Assembly: GCA_021292165.1 (NCBI GenBank)
Contig: CM037880.1
Coordinates: 186,296,868-186,360,867, forward strand
DNA length: 64,000 nucleotides
Direction of reading: 5' to 3'
Origin: Shinisaurus crocodilurus
Taxonomy: Eukaryota; Chordata; Lepidosauria; Squamata; Shinisauridae
Numbering within the stretch: position 1 is the first letter of the stretch; each line of letters starts with the position of its first letter. This document shows, in pieces, positions 46,980-56,800 of the stretch. Below the pieces are notes generated by a model, which was given only the letters and a program-made list of their open reading frames with translations, had not been told where the DNA came from and searched no databases. The position numbers were made by a program, and so were the translations under genes.

Positions 46980-47923
46980 TATAAACTTCTTTTCCTTCTC
47001 TGTTTGAGCCACATGTTGCAGTTGGGGCTGGACTAAAAAACTGGTGCTTGAAATGGAAGATCAAATTGTCCCACCTTCCCACACATTTCCTAATTAACAT
47101 AAGGTACAACCACAAGGAATTTGTCCTGTCCATTCCTCCCCCAAAAGACAGACACCATGATCACCCACATACAGCAATAAAATTGCTATTGGTGTATCAA
47201 CGAAATCCCTGTTGATCCAAATATAAGACCAAACTCTTGTTCAAATTACAGCATGGGAAATGGAGAGGGTACATGCTGTACAGTTAGCAGAAGGAATGAC
47301 TTGTGTCTTTCCTAAATAAAACTGGGGGGAAGACCGGGGGGGGGGAATTGGCCAATAAAGTGGCAGTTTTTTCAAAACAGGAGAGAGACAGATCCTCAGT
47401 ATTCCAGAACATAGTTCTCTTAGGGCGCAAACCTATGGGTTGTACCCTCGATGCTTGTAAGCCCCTGAACTCAGAGGCTTATGAGCATCCTATGCTGGGC
47501 AGGAGGAGTGGCAGAGGGGATCTTTGCCTCCCAGTCTTGCCACCCTGCATTTTCACTAGACAGGCTGTTTTGCCTGTCTAGCAAAAGCACTTCAGAGGGG
47601 GAGGGAAGGAGGCTGAAGGCCTCATGATAGCTCATATCCTGGCCTCCCCAGTCTCCTTCCCTCTTCATCAAAATGCCCCCTTTTACCCCTCTCTGAGGTC
47701 GCGTTGCCAACCTTGGAGAGGCAGCCGGCACAGTTCTTTCCACACCGGCTTGGGGGTGTTGGTGTTGGAGCTGGGAGTCTGAAATAAAATATAGCCCCTC
47801 AGATGCTGTCTAGGGGCCATAGGATTGCTCCCTCCATATATAATTAATATTGAAAGGGAATAAAACCAATTCAGGGGTTTCATAACTAACTGTAATAAAA
47901 TAGTATTATTTTTAAAAGGATAT

Positions 47924-48013
47924 AGATATGATGTTTCAAATTCCAGTAAACGGACTTGTTTTTGCAAATTCTTTATGTACTCTACTTCAATGGAACCTAG
48001 AGAATCCATTTTG
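47924..48013 (-). CDS. Coiled-coil gene, first coding exon with start codon
   Basis: This is the first coding exon of an unnamed gene running right to left. The acceptor is CTCTTCTTTTTTCAG and the exon opens CAAAATGG, a strong start context (A at -3, G at +4), with ATG at 48009-48007. It encodes MDSLGSIEVEYIKNLQKQVR and then LLEFETSY plus the first two bases of a Leu codon. The exon ends not at a GT but directly before ATATCCTTTT, the U12-type AT-AC donor consensus. The assembled product is about 440 to 485 residues, nearly all heptad-repeat coiled coil, with no signal peptide or membrane segment seen. I do not recognise the family with confidence. The X-box promoter hints at a ciliary or centrosomal protein. 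Coding function is supported by eleven exons whose phases fit in order. Confidence 0.85.
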
Positions 48014-48050
48014 CTGAAAAAAGAAGAGGCAAAGGATATTTTGACGTGAG

Positions 48051-48185
48051 ATTCTCCAACCTTGGGTCCCCATATTTTGCTGGACTACAGCTCCCAGAAT
48101 CCCTTGCCATTAGCCATGCTGGCTCGGTATGCTGGGAGCTGTAGGCGAGCAACATCTGGGGACCCAAGGTTGGAGAGCCCTGCTC
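48051..48185. mobile_element. Fold-back MITE (CCAACCTTGGGTCCC ends)
   Basis: The ends CCAACCTTGGGTCCC and GGGACCCAAGGTTGG pair around ACTCCCAGAATCCC. Copies of the same family are at 57272-57415 (with tripled GCATGCCCCAGCCA) and 58722-58855. This one lies 38 bases upstream of the first coding exon's acceptor. Confidence 0.75.
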
Positions 48186-48956
48186 TACAGGATGCAAGCA
48201 GGGAAAACCCCCAGTCATTTTGCATTTTCATGTATTTTGTACAACTCACCCAATTTAGATTTCTGAAAGCTTCTAAATCAATTTATATTGCTTTTTCTCA
48301 TCCCTCATTACCATAAAAAAAGACAAAATAAAAATGCCAAGAATATATAGTGCATTATTACTGAGAAATGAACCTCCAGGAGAAAACCCCCTGCAAAACA
48401 CAATTTCTTATAAAAGAAATCTCTAAGTCAAGAGACAGATTTCAGTAAGACCACATTTAATTTTATCACACACTTAAGAGTGCAATTCCATGCATGTTTA
48501 CTGGAAATCCCACTTTCAATGGGGCTTACTCCTAAGTAAGTGTGATAGAGTTGCAGCCATGAACTCAATGGGACATCTAGTTGGCCACTGTGAACAGAAT
48601 ATTGGACAAGATAGGCCTTTGGTCTGATCCAGCATGGCTCTTACAGTCTTCATGATCAAAGGAAGGTAAACTTTTTATTTTATACTCACTTAGAAGTAGG
48701 TATCATTTTTTTGGTAAGAACCCCTTTTGAAGAAGTCAGCTTCTTGGCAGTTTCTGAAAATTTTATATGAGGGTATTTGTTTCAATCACCAAGAATTCAC
48801 CATTTGTGTACAAGTTTAATCATCTTGATTATTTAGCACTAAAGAACTGTGAAATTTAGAGGACAGGATGTGTGCGTGTTTGGTACTCCCATGCTTCTGT
48901 TCTTACCTGCTATACCACTTCACCATTATCCACACAACATAACTAGAGACTTATGG

Positions 48957-49058
48957 CACAATCCTATGTTTACACAGAAAAAAAGTCCTACAACTCCCAG
49001 CATATGCTGGGAGTTGTAGGACTTTTTTCTGTCTAAACATGCATAGGATTGCACCCTT
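48957..49058. mobile_element. Fold-back MITE, nearly perfect hairpin
   Basis: Arms starting GGCACAATCCTATG and ending GCATAGGATTGCACC enclose AACTCCCAGCATATGCTGGG, with almost complete pairing along 50-base arms. It belongs to the family at 14659. Two similar copies follow within 2.2 kb (49640-49752 and 51102-51209). Confidence 0.75.
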
Positions 49059-49324
49059 AACTCATTACAGTGCAATCCTATGCATTCCTACTCAGAAGTC
49101 CCATGGAATCTACTCCTAAATCCTATTATTATTTGGAAAAAGTTGATATTATTTTATTCTAATTTGCTCTCATTTTGAAATTAGGATATTATATGTGTTT
49201 GATTATAATTCCTGTTGGGGGAGTGATATATATATATATATATATACACACACAGTATATATAAAACAGTCCACTAAAAAAAGGATCAAGTGAATAAATT
49301 TTTAATCAATTCATAGCCTTAGGT

Positions 49325-49505
49325 TGCAGTCCTATCCACTTATCTGGGAGTAAACCCCACTGAAATCAATGGGATTTACATCCGAATATATTTTTTATAG
49401 GATTAACCATAGACTGTAATCATTGCGTCACTTATTTGGGAGTAAACCCCACTGAAACCAATGGGTCTTACATGTGAGTAGGCTTGCATAGGACTGCACT
49501 GTTAA
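49325..49505. repeat. Paired GGGAGTAAACCCCACTGAAA elements
   Basis: Two adjacent copies of a short DNA-transposon-like unit (TGGGAGTAAACCCCACTGAAA, then CAATGGG). Single copies of the family occur near 21058-21145, 32480-32565 and 48478-48560. Confidence 0.5.
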
Positions 49506-49842
49506 TCCCTTATCCAGCAGATGTGCTTTAAAATACTTTCCTTATTCATTCTGGCAACAGTGCTACCAGGTAGGTTGTTATGATGTCGCTTTTACAGTAA
49601 GGAAACTAAGGCAGCAGGCTAAACAGATGACTCGGGGTGTAATCCAATGCATGTTTAGACAGAAAAAGTCCTACAACTGCTGGCTGAGGAATACTGGAAG
49701 TTGCAGGACTTCCCACCCCACCCCCGCCTAAACATGCATAGGATTGCACCCTTAGAGGCTATTTCCTGTAGATGAGCTGGAATTTGAGCCTCTCCACTTT
49801 TGGAATCAGTTCCAACGTCATAGTCACAGAAGCATACCAACA

Positions 49843-50040
49843 GAGAGCCAGTGTGGCTGGGACTTGGGAGAGCCCACTCTGGCCTGAAGCTCATTGGATG
49901 ACTGGGCCAGTCACTGACTCTCAGCCTAACCTACCTCACAGGTCTGTTGTGTGGATAAAATGGGAGAGCAGGAGGAGGATTCTGTAAGCCGCCTTGGGTT
50001 CTTTGCAGGGAAAAAAAAGGCGGGATATGAATATAATAAA
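49843..50040 (+). repeat. Sauria-type SINE
   Basis: It starts GAGCCAGTGTGGCTGGGACT, lacks part of the tRNA-like head, has the CAGCCTAACCTACCTCACAGG block, and ends GGCGGGATATGAATATAATAAA. It lies just downstream, in the sense of the minus gene, of the CpG promoter, in its first intron. Confidence 0.8.
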
Positions 50041-50229
50041 CTTTTTATGCCCGTCTAATCATGGATATGGAGAAAATAGCTATTCGGGGGCTAAAGAGAC
50101 ATTAAATCGCAGCACAGTGAGCGGACCTGACAGCTTCTCTCTCCTCTAGGAACACCTTCAACTACCTCCCGCTCAGCAGCTTCTTCCCCGAATACAGAGA
50201 TGCGTTATCTGTCTGGCCGGTGTACTTAC

Positions 50230-50400
50230 CAGCCCACATAACCGACACCTGTGATTAAGGAGGAGGAGAGCGCGAGGCAGCTGCCGGACTCCGGGCCCTT
50301 CTAGCCCGACCCGGTTTGCTTGGTTGGCGCTGGCCGCTGCTATAGCAACCACTCCTCGCTCCCCCCGCGCAGACTGTTTTAAGACATGGGAGGATGTCGC
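50230..50400 (-). other. Putative non-coding first exon and promoter of the minus-strand coiled-coil gene
   Basis: The only CpG-rich block in the window (about 50,230-50,470) sits upstream of the first start codon of the minus-strand gene. A strong donor, GCTG/GTAAGT on the minus strand, lies at 50229/50228, so a 5' UTR exon would end at 50230. It would splice to the acceptor CTCTTCTTTTTTCAG before 48013. The transcription start is not determined; the right boundary given is nominal. An X-box-like site (50336-50349) and a CCAAT box (50428-50432) lie within or just upstream. Confidence 0.6.
50336..50349 (-). promoter_or_regulatory. RFX X-box-like motif
   Basis: On the minus strand this reads GTTGCTATAGCAGC, an imperfect palindrome. 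It differs at one position from the form GTTGCYATRGCAAC bound by RFX factors, which drive cilium and centriole genes. It lies in the CpG-rich promoter of the coiled-coil gene. This is a motif match only; there is no binding evidence. Confidence 0.5.
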
Positions 50401-50427
50401 CGGAGGGAGGAGATGGCAATGTGCGCG

Positions 50428-50432
50428 ATTGG
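50428..50432 (-). promoter_or_regulatory. CCAAT box
   Basis: On the minus strand this reads CGGCCAATCGC. It lies about 80 bases further upstream than the X-box, a normal NF-Y position for a CpG-island promoter. Confidence 0.4.
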
Positions 50433-50769
50433 CCGCTAGAGGCGCCCTTAATGCGGAAGATGTCGCAATCTGCAGGAGTAAGAGGGGCATGTCTGTCCGT
50501 TTGTTAGGGCCAAGCAAAATGTCACAGAACTAGTAAAGCCAGCGGGCTCTTTATGAAGCTGGATGTTAAGCAAAGCTCTTACTGCAAGTATACCAGCAAG
50601 GTAGGGAAGCTCCTTGCGGTTTAGCCTTCACGCTTATGGGTGCAAATAAGAACCAAGTAAGCACAAGGGAGATCACTAGGGCTTTTTCTTGGGTGGCGTT
50701 TACCTGTGAGTAGCTTTGATTTAGAAAGCCCTAAGGCCTAGAGCGATGGTGGGATTATTGTTAGCTGAC

Positions 50770-50937
50770 TGTGGCTCACGCTGGCTCAGCTTGTCTGAGC
50801 GTGGAAAGCTAAGCAGGGTCAAGCCTGGTTATTACTTGGATGGGAGACCCCTCCTCTAGTTTCCTGCATTGAGCAGGGGGTTGGACTCGATAGCCTTGTA
50901 GGCGCCTTCCAACTCTATGATCTATGAAATCTATGAT
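50770..50937 (+). repeat. 5S rRNA-derived SINE with CR1-like tail
   Basis: The head reads CTTGTCTGAGCGTGGAAAGC, TAAGCAGGGTCAAGCCTGG and TTACTTGGATGGGAGACC, the internal promoter region of 5S rRNA. The tail GGTTGGACTCGATAGCC, CCTTCCAACTCTATGA matches the 3' end of CR1 LINEs. It is a chimera built for CR1-driven copying. It is not a functional 5S gene. Confidence 0.85.
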
Positions 50938-52708
50938 TGTGATCAACAAAGTTTTGTGTGGAGGCTTTGACTAATCGTGGTAGGTGAATTTCTTGCAATA
51001 CAACACTAACCAGGTCTGCTATGAAATAGCTGTTGCCTCTCCCCCCCCCCCCCCATCTTATTACTGCATCCTAATGTAGGCTCTAATTTGAAGACATTTA
51101 GGGTACAGTCCTATGGATATTTAGAAAGTTCTGTCCCAGCATGCCCCAGCCAGCTGGGAGTTGTAGGACTTTTTTTCCTGTCTAAAACATCCATAGGATT
51201 GCACCCTTAATAAAGTTTCTGTTTGACTATAGGTAATTAACAACAAATACTCTCATTCTGGAAATTCCTCTCGATGTTGTTGCCGAAGCTCTCTGTTGTG
51301 TTGTGCCTGAATTAAGAAGTGTACAGATCTATTATTATCATCATCATCATCATCATCATTATAATCATCATCGACGTCATTATCTAAATACTAATACTGT
51401 TCTGACAGAGCATCTCTGTCTAAAATCTGACTGAATGGAAGCACCTTAATTTATGGATATCTATTCATTGTGATAACATCATTGTGCTGCATTATTACTT
51501 GATTGCCAACCACTTACTAGCAGGCAAAACCTGAAGGCATAACTACTGGTTCCTATATTTTTCAAAGGACACGGAGCCATGTTTCTGTGTGCCTGCAACC
51601 AGGGATCTTTTTGCACCAAGGATGACCTGTCCTAATTAACAGCTCAATCCTATGCATGACAACCTACACCTGCTGAAAGTCCTTCTTCTACACAACCGTG
51701 GAAGATATGCAGGAGGACGAGCCCTGTACTCTTTTTCACCAGGCCACCCTACCGGAGTAAGGTTACAAACTTCAGGCTGGATTTCCATCATGTCCAGCGA
51801 TATCGGTTTCTTCCTCATTGTTGCTGTCCTGGTTAACATTCTGCATGATAAAGAGTTTTGATGAGCTTGAAACCTTGCACACTTTTCCATGACCTTTTAA
51901 TTGAGTCAAATCGGTATTTTTGTATATTATACTAGTAACTGACATTTTTTTCGAGAGCTATCACTGTAGAATAGTGAGATTTTATTTTATGTTTTAAATT
52001 TTAACATGCAACTCTTTTCTGTTACACTTTTGTGTAAGATTAACTTTTTTTTTAGTTATCACAATAGCAGTACAATCCTATGCACACTGACTTGATGGTA
52101 AGCCACACCAATCACAATGGTATTTTTAAGTAAACATGTATGTTGTATAGGATCAGGTGGCACAACTACAATCCTAAACTTACTTCTGAGGGAGTAACTC
52201 AATAGCATGCTTACTAGGATTATTACATATTTCCTGCCTTCTTCCAAAATGAGCAAATGGATCAGGATAGTATGCATGCTTAATGTGTAGAATTGCATCA
52301 CAGAAGTATGTGCAAAGTATTCTTGCTATGTATTAATTTGCGTGGTAGATGGTAAAGTGAAAGTAAATGAAGAAGCAAAGAGAAAATGTTTGAAATATGA
52401 GCTGAATTGGAGTGAAGCCTTGAAAAATCCTTGCCTGTCTTAATTGTCACTGCAGAGATTTGTGTTGGTTGTGGGAGACCACTTTTATCACCTGTACCCA
52501 AGTTGTAGGCGTTGGCACTTGGATATTGCTTGAATAGGATCCTTCATTCCACATAATACTGGAGAAAGGGTTGTATCTTTTTGTAGCCTCCCAGTTGAAT
52601 TTCACACACCTACATCCACAGCTTACCATTAGGTGCTTTCCCACAACCTCTCTTTTTCATTAGCCCTTACTTTCCACAGCTACCTGGCTTTTTGGCCCTT
52701 CTACAGGC

Positions 52709-52870
52709 CTGTGGCTTACGCTGGCTCAGCTTGTCTGAGCGTGGAAAGCTAAGCAGGGTCAGGCCTGGTTATTCCTTGGATGGGAGACCCCTCCTCTAGT
52801 TTCCTGCATTGAGCAGCGGGTTGGACTCGATAGCCTTGTAGGCTCCTTCCAACTCTATGATCTATGAAAT
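52709..52870 (+). repeat. 5S rRNA-derived SINE with CR1-like tail
   Basis: A second copy, very similar to that at 50770-50937 through both the 5S-like head and the CR1-like tail, 1.9 kb away in the same orientation. Confidence 0.85.
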
Positions 52871-54586
52871 TTTTCAAGAACAAACTGTTGTGAGGGAAAC
52901 ATGAAGCAGCAGTGTTAGGGGGCAGCTAGGGTTGGAGCCCCGAATCTTTCATTTGGAGCCTGAATGTCTGAGAGGCCCTCTGCCCCACCACCCTGCTGTC
53001 CATGGGCACTTGCTGAAATAAAGGTGCAGGAACCCTGATGATCTCTGTTGCATCTGATCCCCCTGGATCAGCTGCCTTTTGCCCACACATGCTTCACCTC
53101 CTGCTTGCCCCCGCCCTTGAATCTTTCTGCCTGAGGTTTTCTTCTGAAATCAGAAAGAAAAAAAAACACACCCTCTCTCCCGTCTATACATCCCTTTTTA
53201 CAAATGGTCCTTTGAAGACACACACTTTAGATTATATGTAAATTACCATATGCAAATTTTTGCATTCCTTTTGTCCTGTGGGCCTGAGCCTCAGATCTTT
53301 TTGGTCCCTAGCACCACCCCTGGGACCATTGGCTTCTCAGCCCTATGTTTTCTCCATGCAGGAGCACGTTTGGAGGGTCTTCCAAAAAAAGACAAAAATA
53401 CTGCTGCACAATAGATATGGTTCTGTCCCAGTGCATTTTCAGGAAACTCATAATTGAGAGAAATCTCTGTAAAAAGCAATACAAAATTGTATACTCTAAA
53501 AATATACAGAATTAGACTCTCTACAAAGACAACATCCAAAGTAATGTCATATTAAACAGATACTACAGTATCTAAATGTATGATATGTAGCTTAAACTCT
53601 CAATATTTTACACCCATTATAATGAACTACATACAAAAATATAAACCAAAAAGCCCCTTAGTACTCAAAATATTGCAATAATATGAACATAATTACTTAG
53701 GGGAAAGGACAGAAACCCCTTATTTCTTACAACTTTTAACATTTTTGGAGGGGGATTGTAAACAGTTTTGTGAATGTTAATAATTGTCGCTAGGTGAGTT
53801 TGCATGACATAGCAACCCACCCTATGAATATGCAGTGTGGGTTGTTCGTGAAACAATCCACAGTATGCCCAGTTGCACTTACAGTGGGTTATCACACCTT
53901 CTATTTATACTTTCTGCATTGCATTTCTTTCTGACCTCAATGTTTACAGTTCCCCTCCAATCATGTGTATATATACTGATGAATCAGGATAATACTTCAT
54001 GCATCCATGAAAACCTACACCATAAGAAATTTATTAGTCTGTAAGGTGCCACAAGACTATTATTTTTGTAGTTTTATACTTAATGTATTTTAAAGGCAAA
54101 GCAGGAATCAACACATACATATCTGGCACTGTCTTACAGGTAAGACTTACAGGTATTTTCTTCAGGGAGCCATGATTGCTTACAAGCAACAGCCCCCTTT
54201 TGAGCACGCATTTGGTGGCAAAGCAAAGTTTGCTTCTACATAATTTGGGAAATCTCAGGCTTCTGTGTACCTCCACCTACTCTTCTCTCCCATACCAGTT
54301 TTTCAGTGTATTCTCGAGTCTCGCACCTTCTTTTAGTACCTGGCCTTTAACTTCTCTGCCTCCTGGAACGTCTTCTCACTGGCCTTTTCAAACCATAGCT
54401 TCTTCTGTCCTTCATGAACAAATTATATATCATTTGTCCCCATGCCAATCCTGTGAGGCCCCACTGTTTAAATTGTTTGCTCAGTTGTGAAAACTGCCAG
54501 TTTATTCCTTTTTTGCCCCGCGACCCTTCACATTTTAGGTTCTGCCAATGAGACCTTTGGCCCGCTCCAATTTCTGTTCTCTCACA

Positions 54587-54612
54587 TAGTGTGTGTGTGT
54601 GTGTGTGTGTTT
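54587..54612. repeat. (GT)n microsatellite
   Basis: About 12 GT units. Confidence 0.9.
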
Positions 54613-54720
54613 CCTCTGGTCTCTTTGTAGAGGTAGGTCAAGATTTATTTTTTTCCACCGTGCATTCGGAGATTGTGTCTATATGGGGCTTTATATGTTG
54701 CATGTACATGTGGCTTTAAA

Positions 54721-54768
54721 TTATTGTTTTGTAACAATAATTACAAAATTATTGTTACAAAACAATAA
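54721..54768. repeat. Perfect 21-bp inverted repeat
   Basis: Arms 54721-54741 and 54748-54768 are exact reverse complements with a 6-base loop (TACAAA). The sequence is AT-rich. Confidence 0.9.
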
Positions 54769-55870
54769 CAATAAACCGCTTTGTAAACACTTTTGTTGAA
54801 AAGTGGCTAGAAATATTGAATATAAATAACAGAAAGCCACAGTGCGATATAGCACCGGATTGCACACATATCACACGCCCTTGCTCTTGTGCTGGAAGTG
54901 AGCCCTGAACCAGTCCTGGGGAAAAGCAGCAAGCTCCCACAAATTTTCTTCTTAAAAATGTGCTACAAGACAGAGAGCTGGCATACAAAGGAGCTTTGTA
55001 GACAGTGGCAAAGGAGGCCTTGTTTTCCCATAGTCCCAGTGCAACCAAGTGCAAAAAGATATGGCAAATGGGTTAAATGTAGGTCTCGGCAGCAACCGGG
55101 GTCGTGCTGATCTCACATGAGATGCTGCTTTAACTGCAGTAAAGCCCTAGATAGGATTTGGTCTTCCAGGCTGTGAGACAGAGTGTCCATCCTGTGCAAA
55201 AGTGAACATTCACTTCCACTTTCTGAAGTGATTAGTGATTTAAATTCCAGTTTAGGTTACCTAACCCTGGCACATGATGACCTCAAGGGACTGATTCCTA
55301 TTCTCCATTTGACTCTCTTTGTGCCGTGCTTCTGAGACAGCTGCCTTGAATTTCCCAGCGACATCTGCAGCTGTGACCCCTGCAGTGAGAATCCATTAAT
55401 TCCTCCCATCTGTCCGGATCAGCCACTATGGCAACCATGCAATGTTTCCAGCACTGAGAATTTTCCCCTTGAAGTGTACACCTGAGATTGATCGATCCAG
55501 TCTTGGTAGGAAGATTTGACCCAAAAACAATGCTGTGTGAGGTGTGTGTATTTTTTGTGCTTGAGAATCTACACCCCTCTTTCCCCATAGGGCAATGCAG
55601 CCCCTAGGATCTTCTTATCTACATGAGTATGCATACGAATTGCTGCACACTATGGGCCTTGCCCTCTGGGCATGTTTAAATGTTTGTTTATGCCAGCACC
55701 AAGGCAGAATGAAGGAGCAGGAAAGCCAACTTCTTGTTCTAACATTGGCGTTCCCCTCTGCAAGCCTTTTCTTTCTTTAAAGCATTGTGAACAGCCATTC
55801 CAAGGCTCAATATGGCTTCCGTACCAAAAGCTAAACCAAAGAGGTATGCTTTGTACCCTCCCGTGTACAA

Positions 55871-56429
55871 AGCCTGTCCCGTGTTCCCAACAACCCTTTT
55901 CAGGTGGGCAGAGGGGTTTTCTACCCCCGTCCTCCCCCAAAGCCCACAGGTGACGGTTGGGGAGAACTGTGCAGCCTAGTGAGCAGGGGAGAGAACTCAT
56001 CCATTTTATTTATTTAAGTGTGTGGAGAAAGCCTGAGCGCACACACACACACAGTGACATGAACCCTAACACAGTTTCCCCTTGGCAACCGCACATAGCT
56101 TCCCCTTGGCAACCCCTGTCTGCATAACCCCCACCCGGGGGACAGGAGAGGCAAGTCTGGCCAGACAGGTAATACGTGACCCCATCTTCACATCCACAAT
56201 GGGCACATCTGCCCAAATCCACAAGAAGAAGCATGGACCATCCCGGAGGTGAAGGGCAGTCTCAAAGAGCTGCGAAGTATCCCCTGAAGGGCACGGGTAA
56301 ATCCAAGGCGCCACCTTTTCCCAGGCAGGGATAAGCCCACCTGATCGCAAGGGGCAGGAAAGGGGGAGGACGGGGGTAGAAAACCCCTCTGCCCACCTGA
56401 AAAGGGTTGTTGGGAACACGGGACAGGCT
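55871..56429. repeat. Perfect 68-bp inverted repeat with 423-bp spacer
   Basis: Bases 55871-55938 and 56362-56429 are exact reverse complements over 68 bases; matching stops abruptly at both edges. The spacer holds an (AC)n run and a short direct repeat (CTTCCCCTTGGCAACC). No gene spans it. Confidence 0.9.
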
Positions 56430-56800
56430 GTCATCTTCAACCCTAGCTTCAGCTAGCCCAAGCAGCTTCTTTCCCCAAGCGCGTACAGGCTCGGAGTCAG
56501 GCTATGCAGATCGTTACCAGAAGCCAGTGAGTGTAAAGTCTTTGGTGCGAGGTAACTCTCTTGTTGCAATATGCTAGCCTGGGAATTGAAGGTTTCTGAT
56601 CGGACAGGTCACGACCTGGTTTTGTTTATGTTGTAGTATTCCTAGAGGTCTATTAGTTCCGCTCCATTAATAAAAGTCTGTTCTTTAGTCTAAATACGGT
56701 TGCGAGTGATTCTTAGGTCGCGGTTTGGTTTAAATCGCTAGATATCCCCTTGAAGGGTAATATCTCAGTGCCGGTTAACCCGTTAAGTGCCGAACTCGCG
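56430..56800 (+). repeat. LTR-like segment, uncertain
   Basis: A stretch unlike its surroundings, with more CpG, AATAAAAGTCTGTTCTTTAG (a polyadenylation-signal/R-region-like layout), and then a block ending near CCGGTTAACC. It might be the 3' half of a solo LTR, but no clear TG...CA ends, target duplication or partner was found. Confidence 0.3.

Larger units (their letters stand above)
42788..47923 (-). other. U12-type (AT-AC) intron of the coiled-coil gene
   Basis: On the minus strand the intron begins ATATCCTTTT and ends with TTCCTTAATT followed 14 bases later by the terminal AC. These are the donor and branch-point consensus sequences of the minor spliceosome, with the branch adenosine at the usual short distance from the end. 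Joining the two exons at these points gives CT+C (Leu) and keeps the frame. Using the nearby AG instead runs into a stop. The intron is 5,136 bases long and contains a mariner-like MITE, LINE pieces and the unclassified repeat at 44474-44804. Confidence 0.85.

Noticed and set aside
50425..50450. CTCF site in the CpG-rich block (CCGCTAGAGGCGCC)
   Set aside because: It resembles the core motif but lacks one G of the GGGGC part. Spacing is critical for this factor, so it was not called.
50770..50860. 5S rRNA gene
   Set aside because: Only the internal promoter part matches, with changes, and it continues into a CR1-like tail. It is a SINE.
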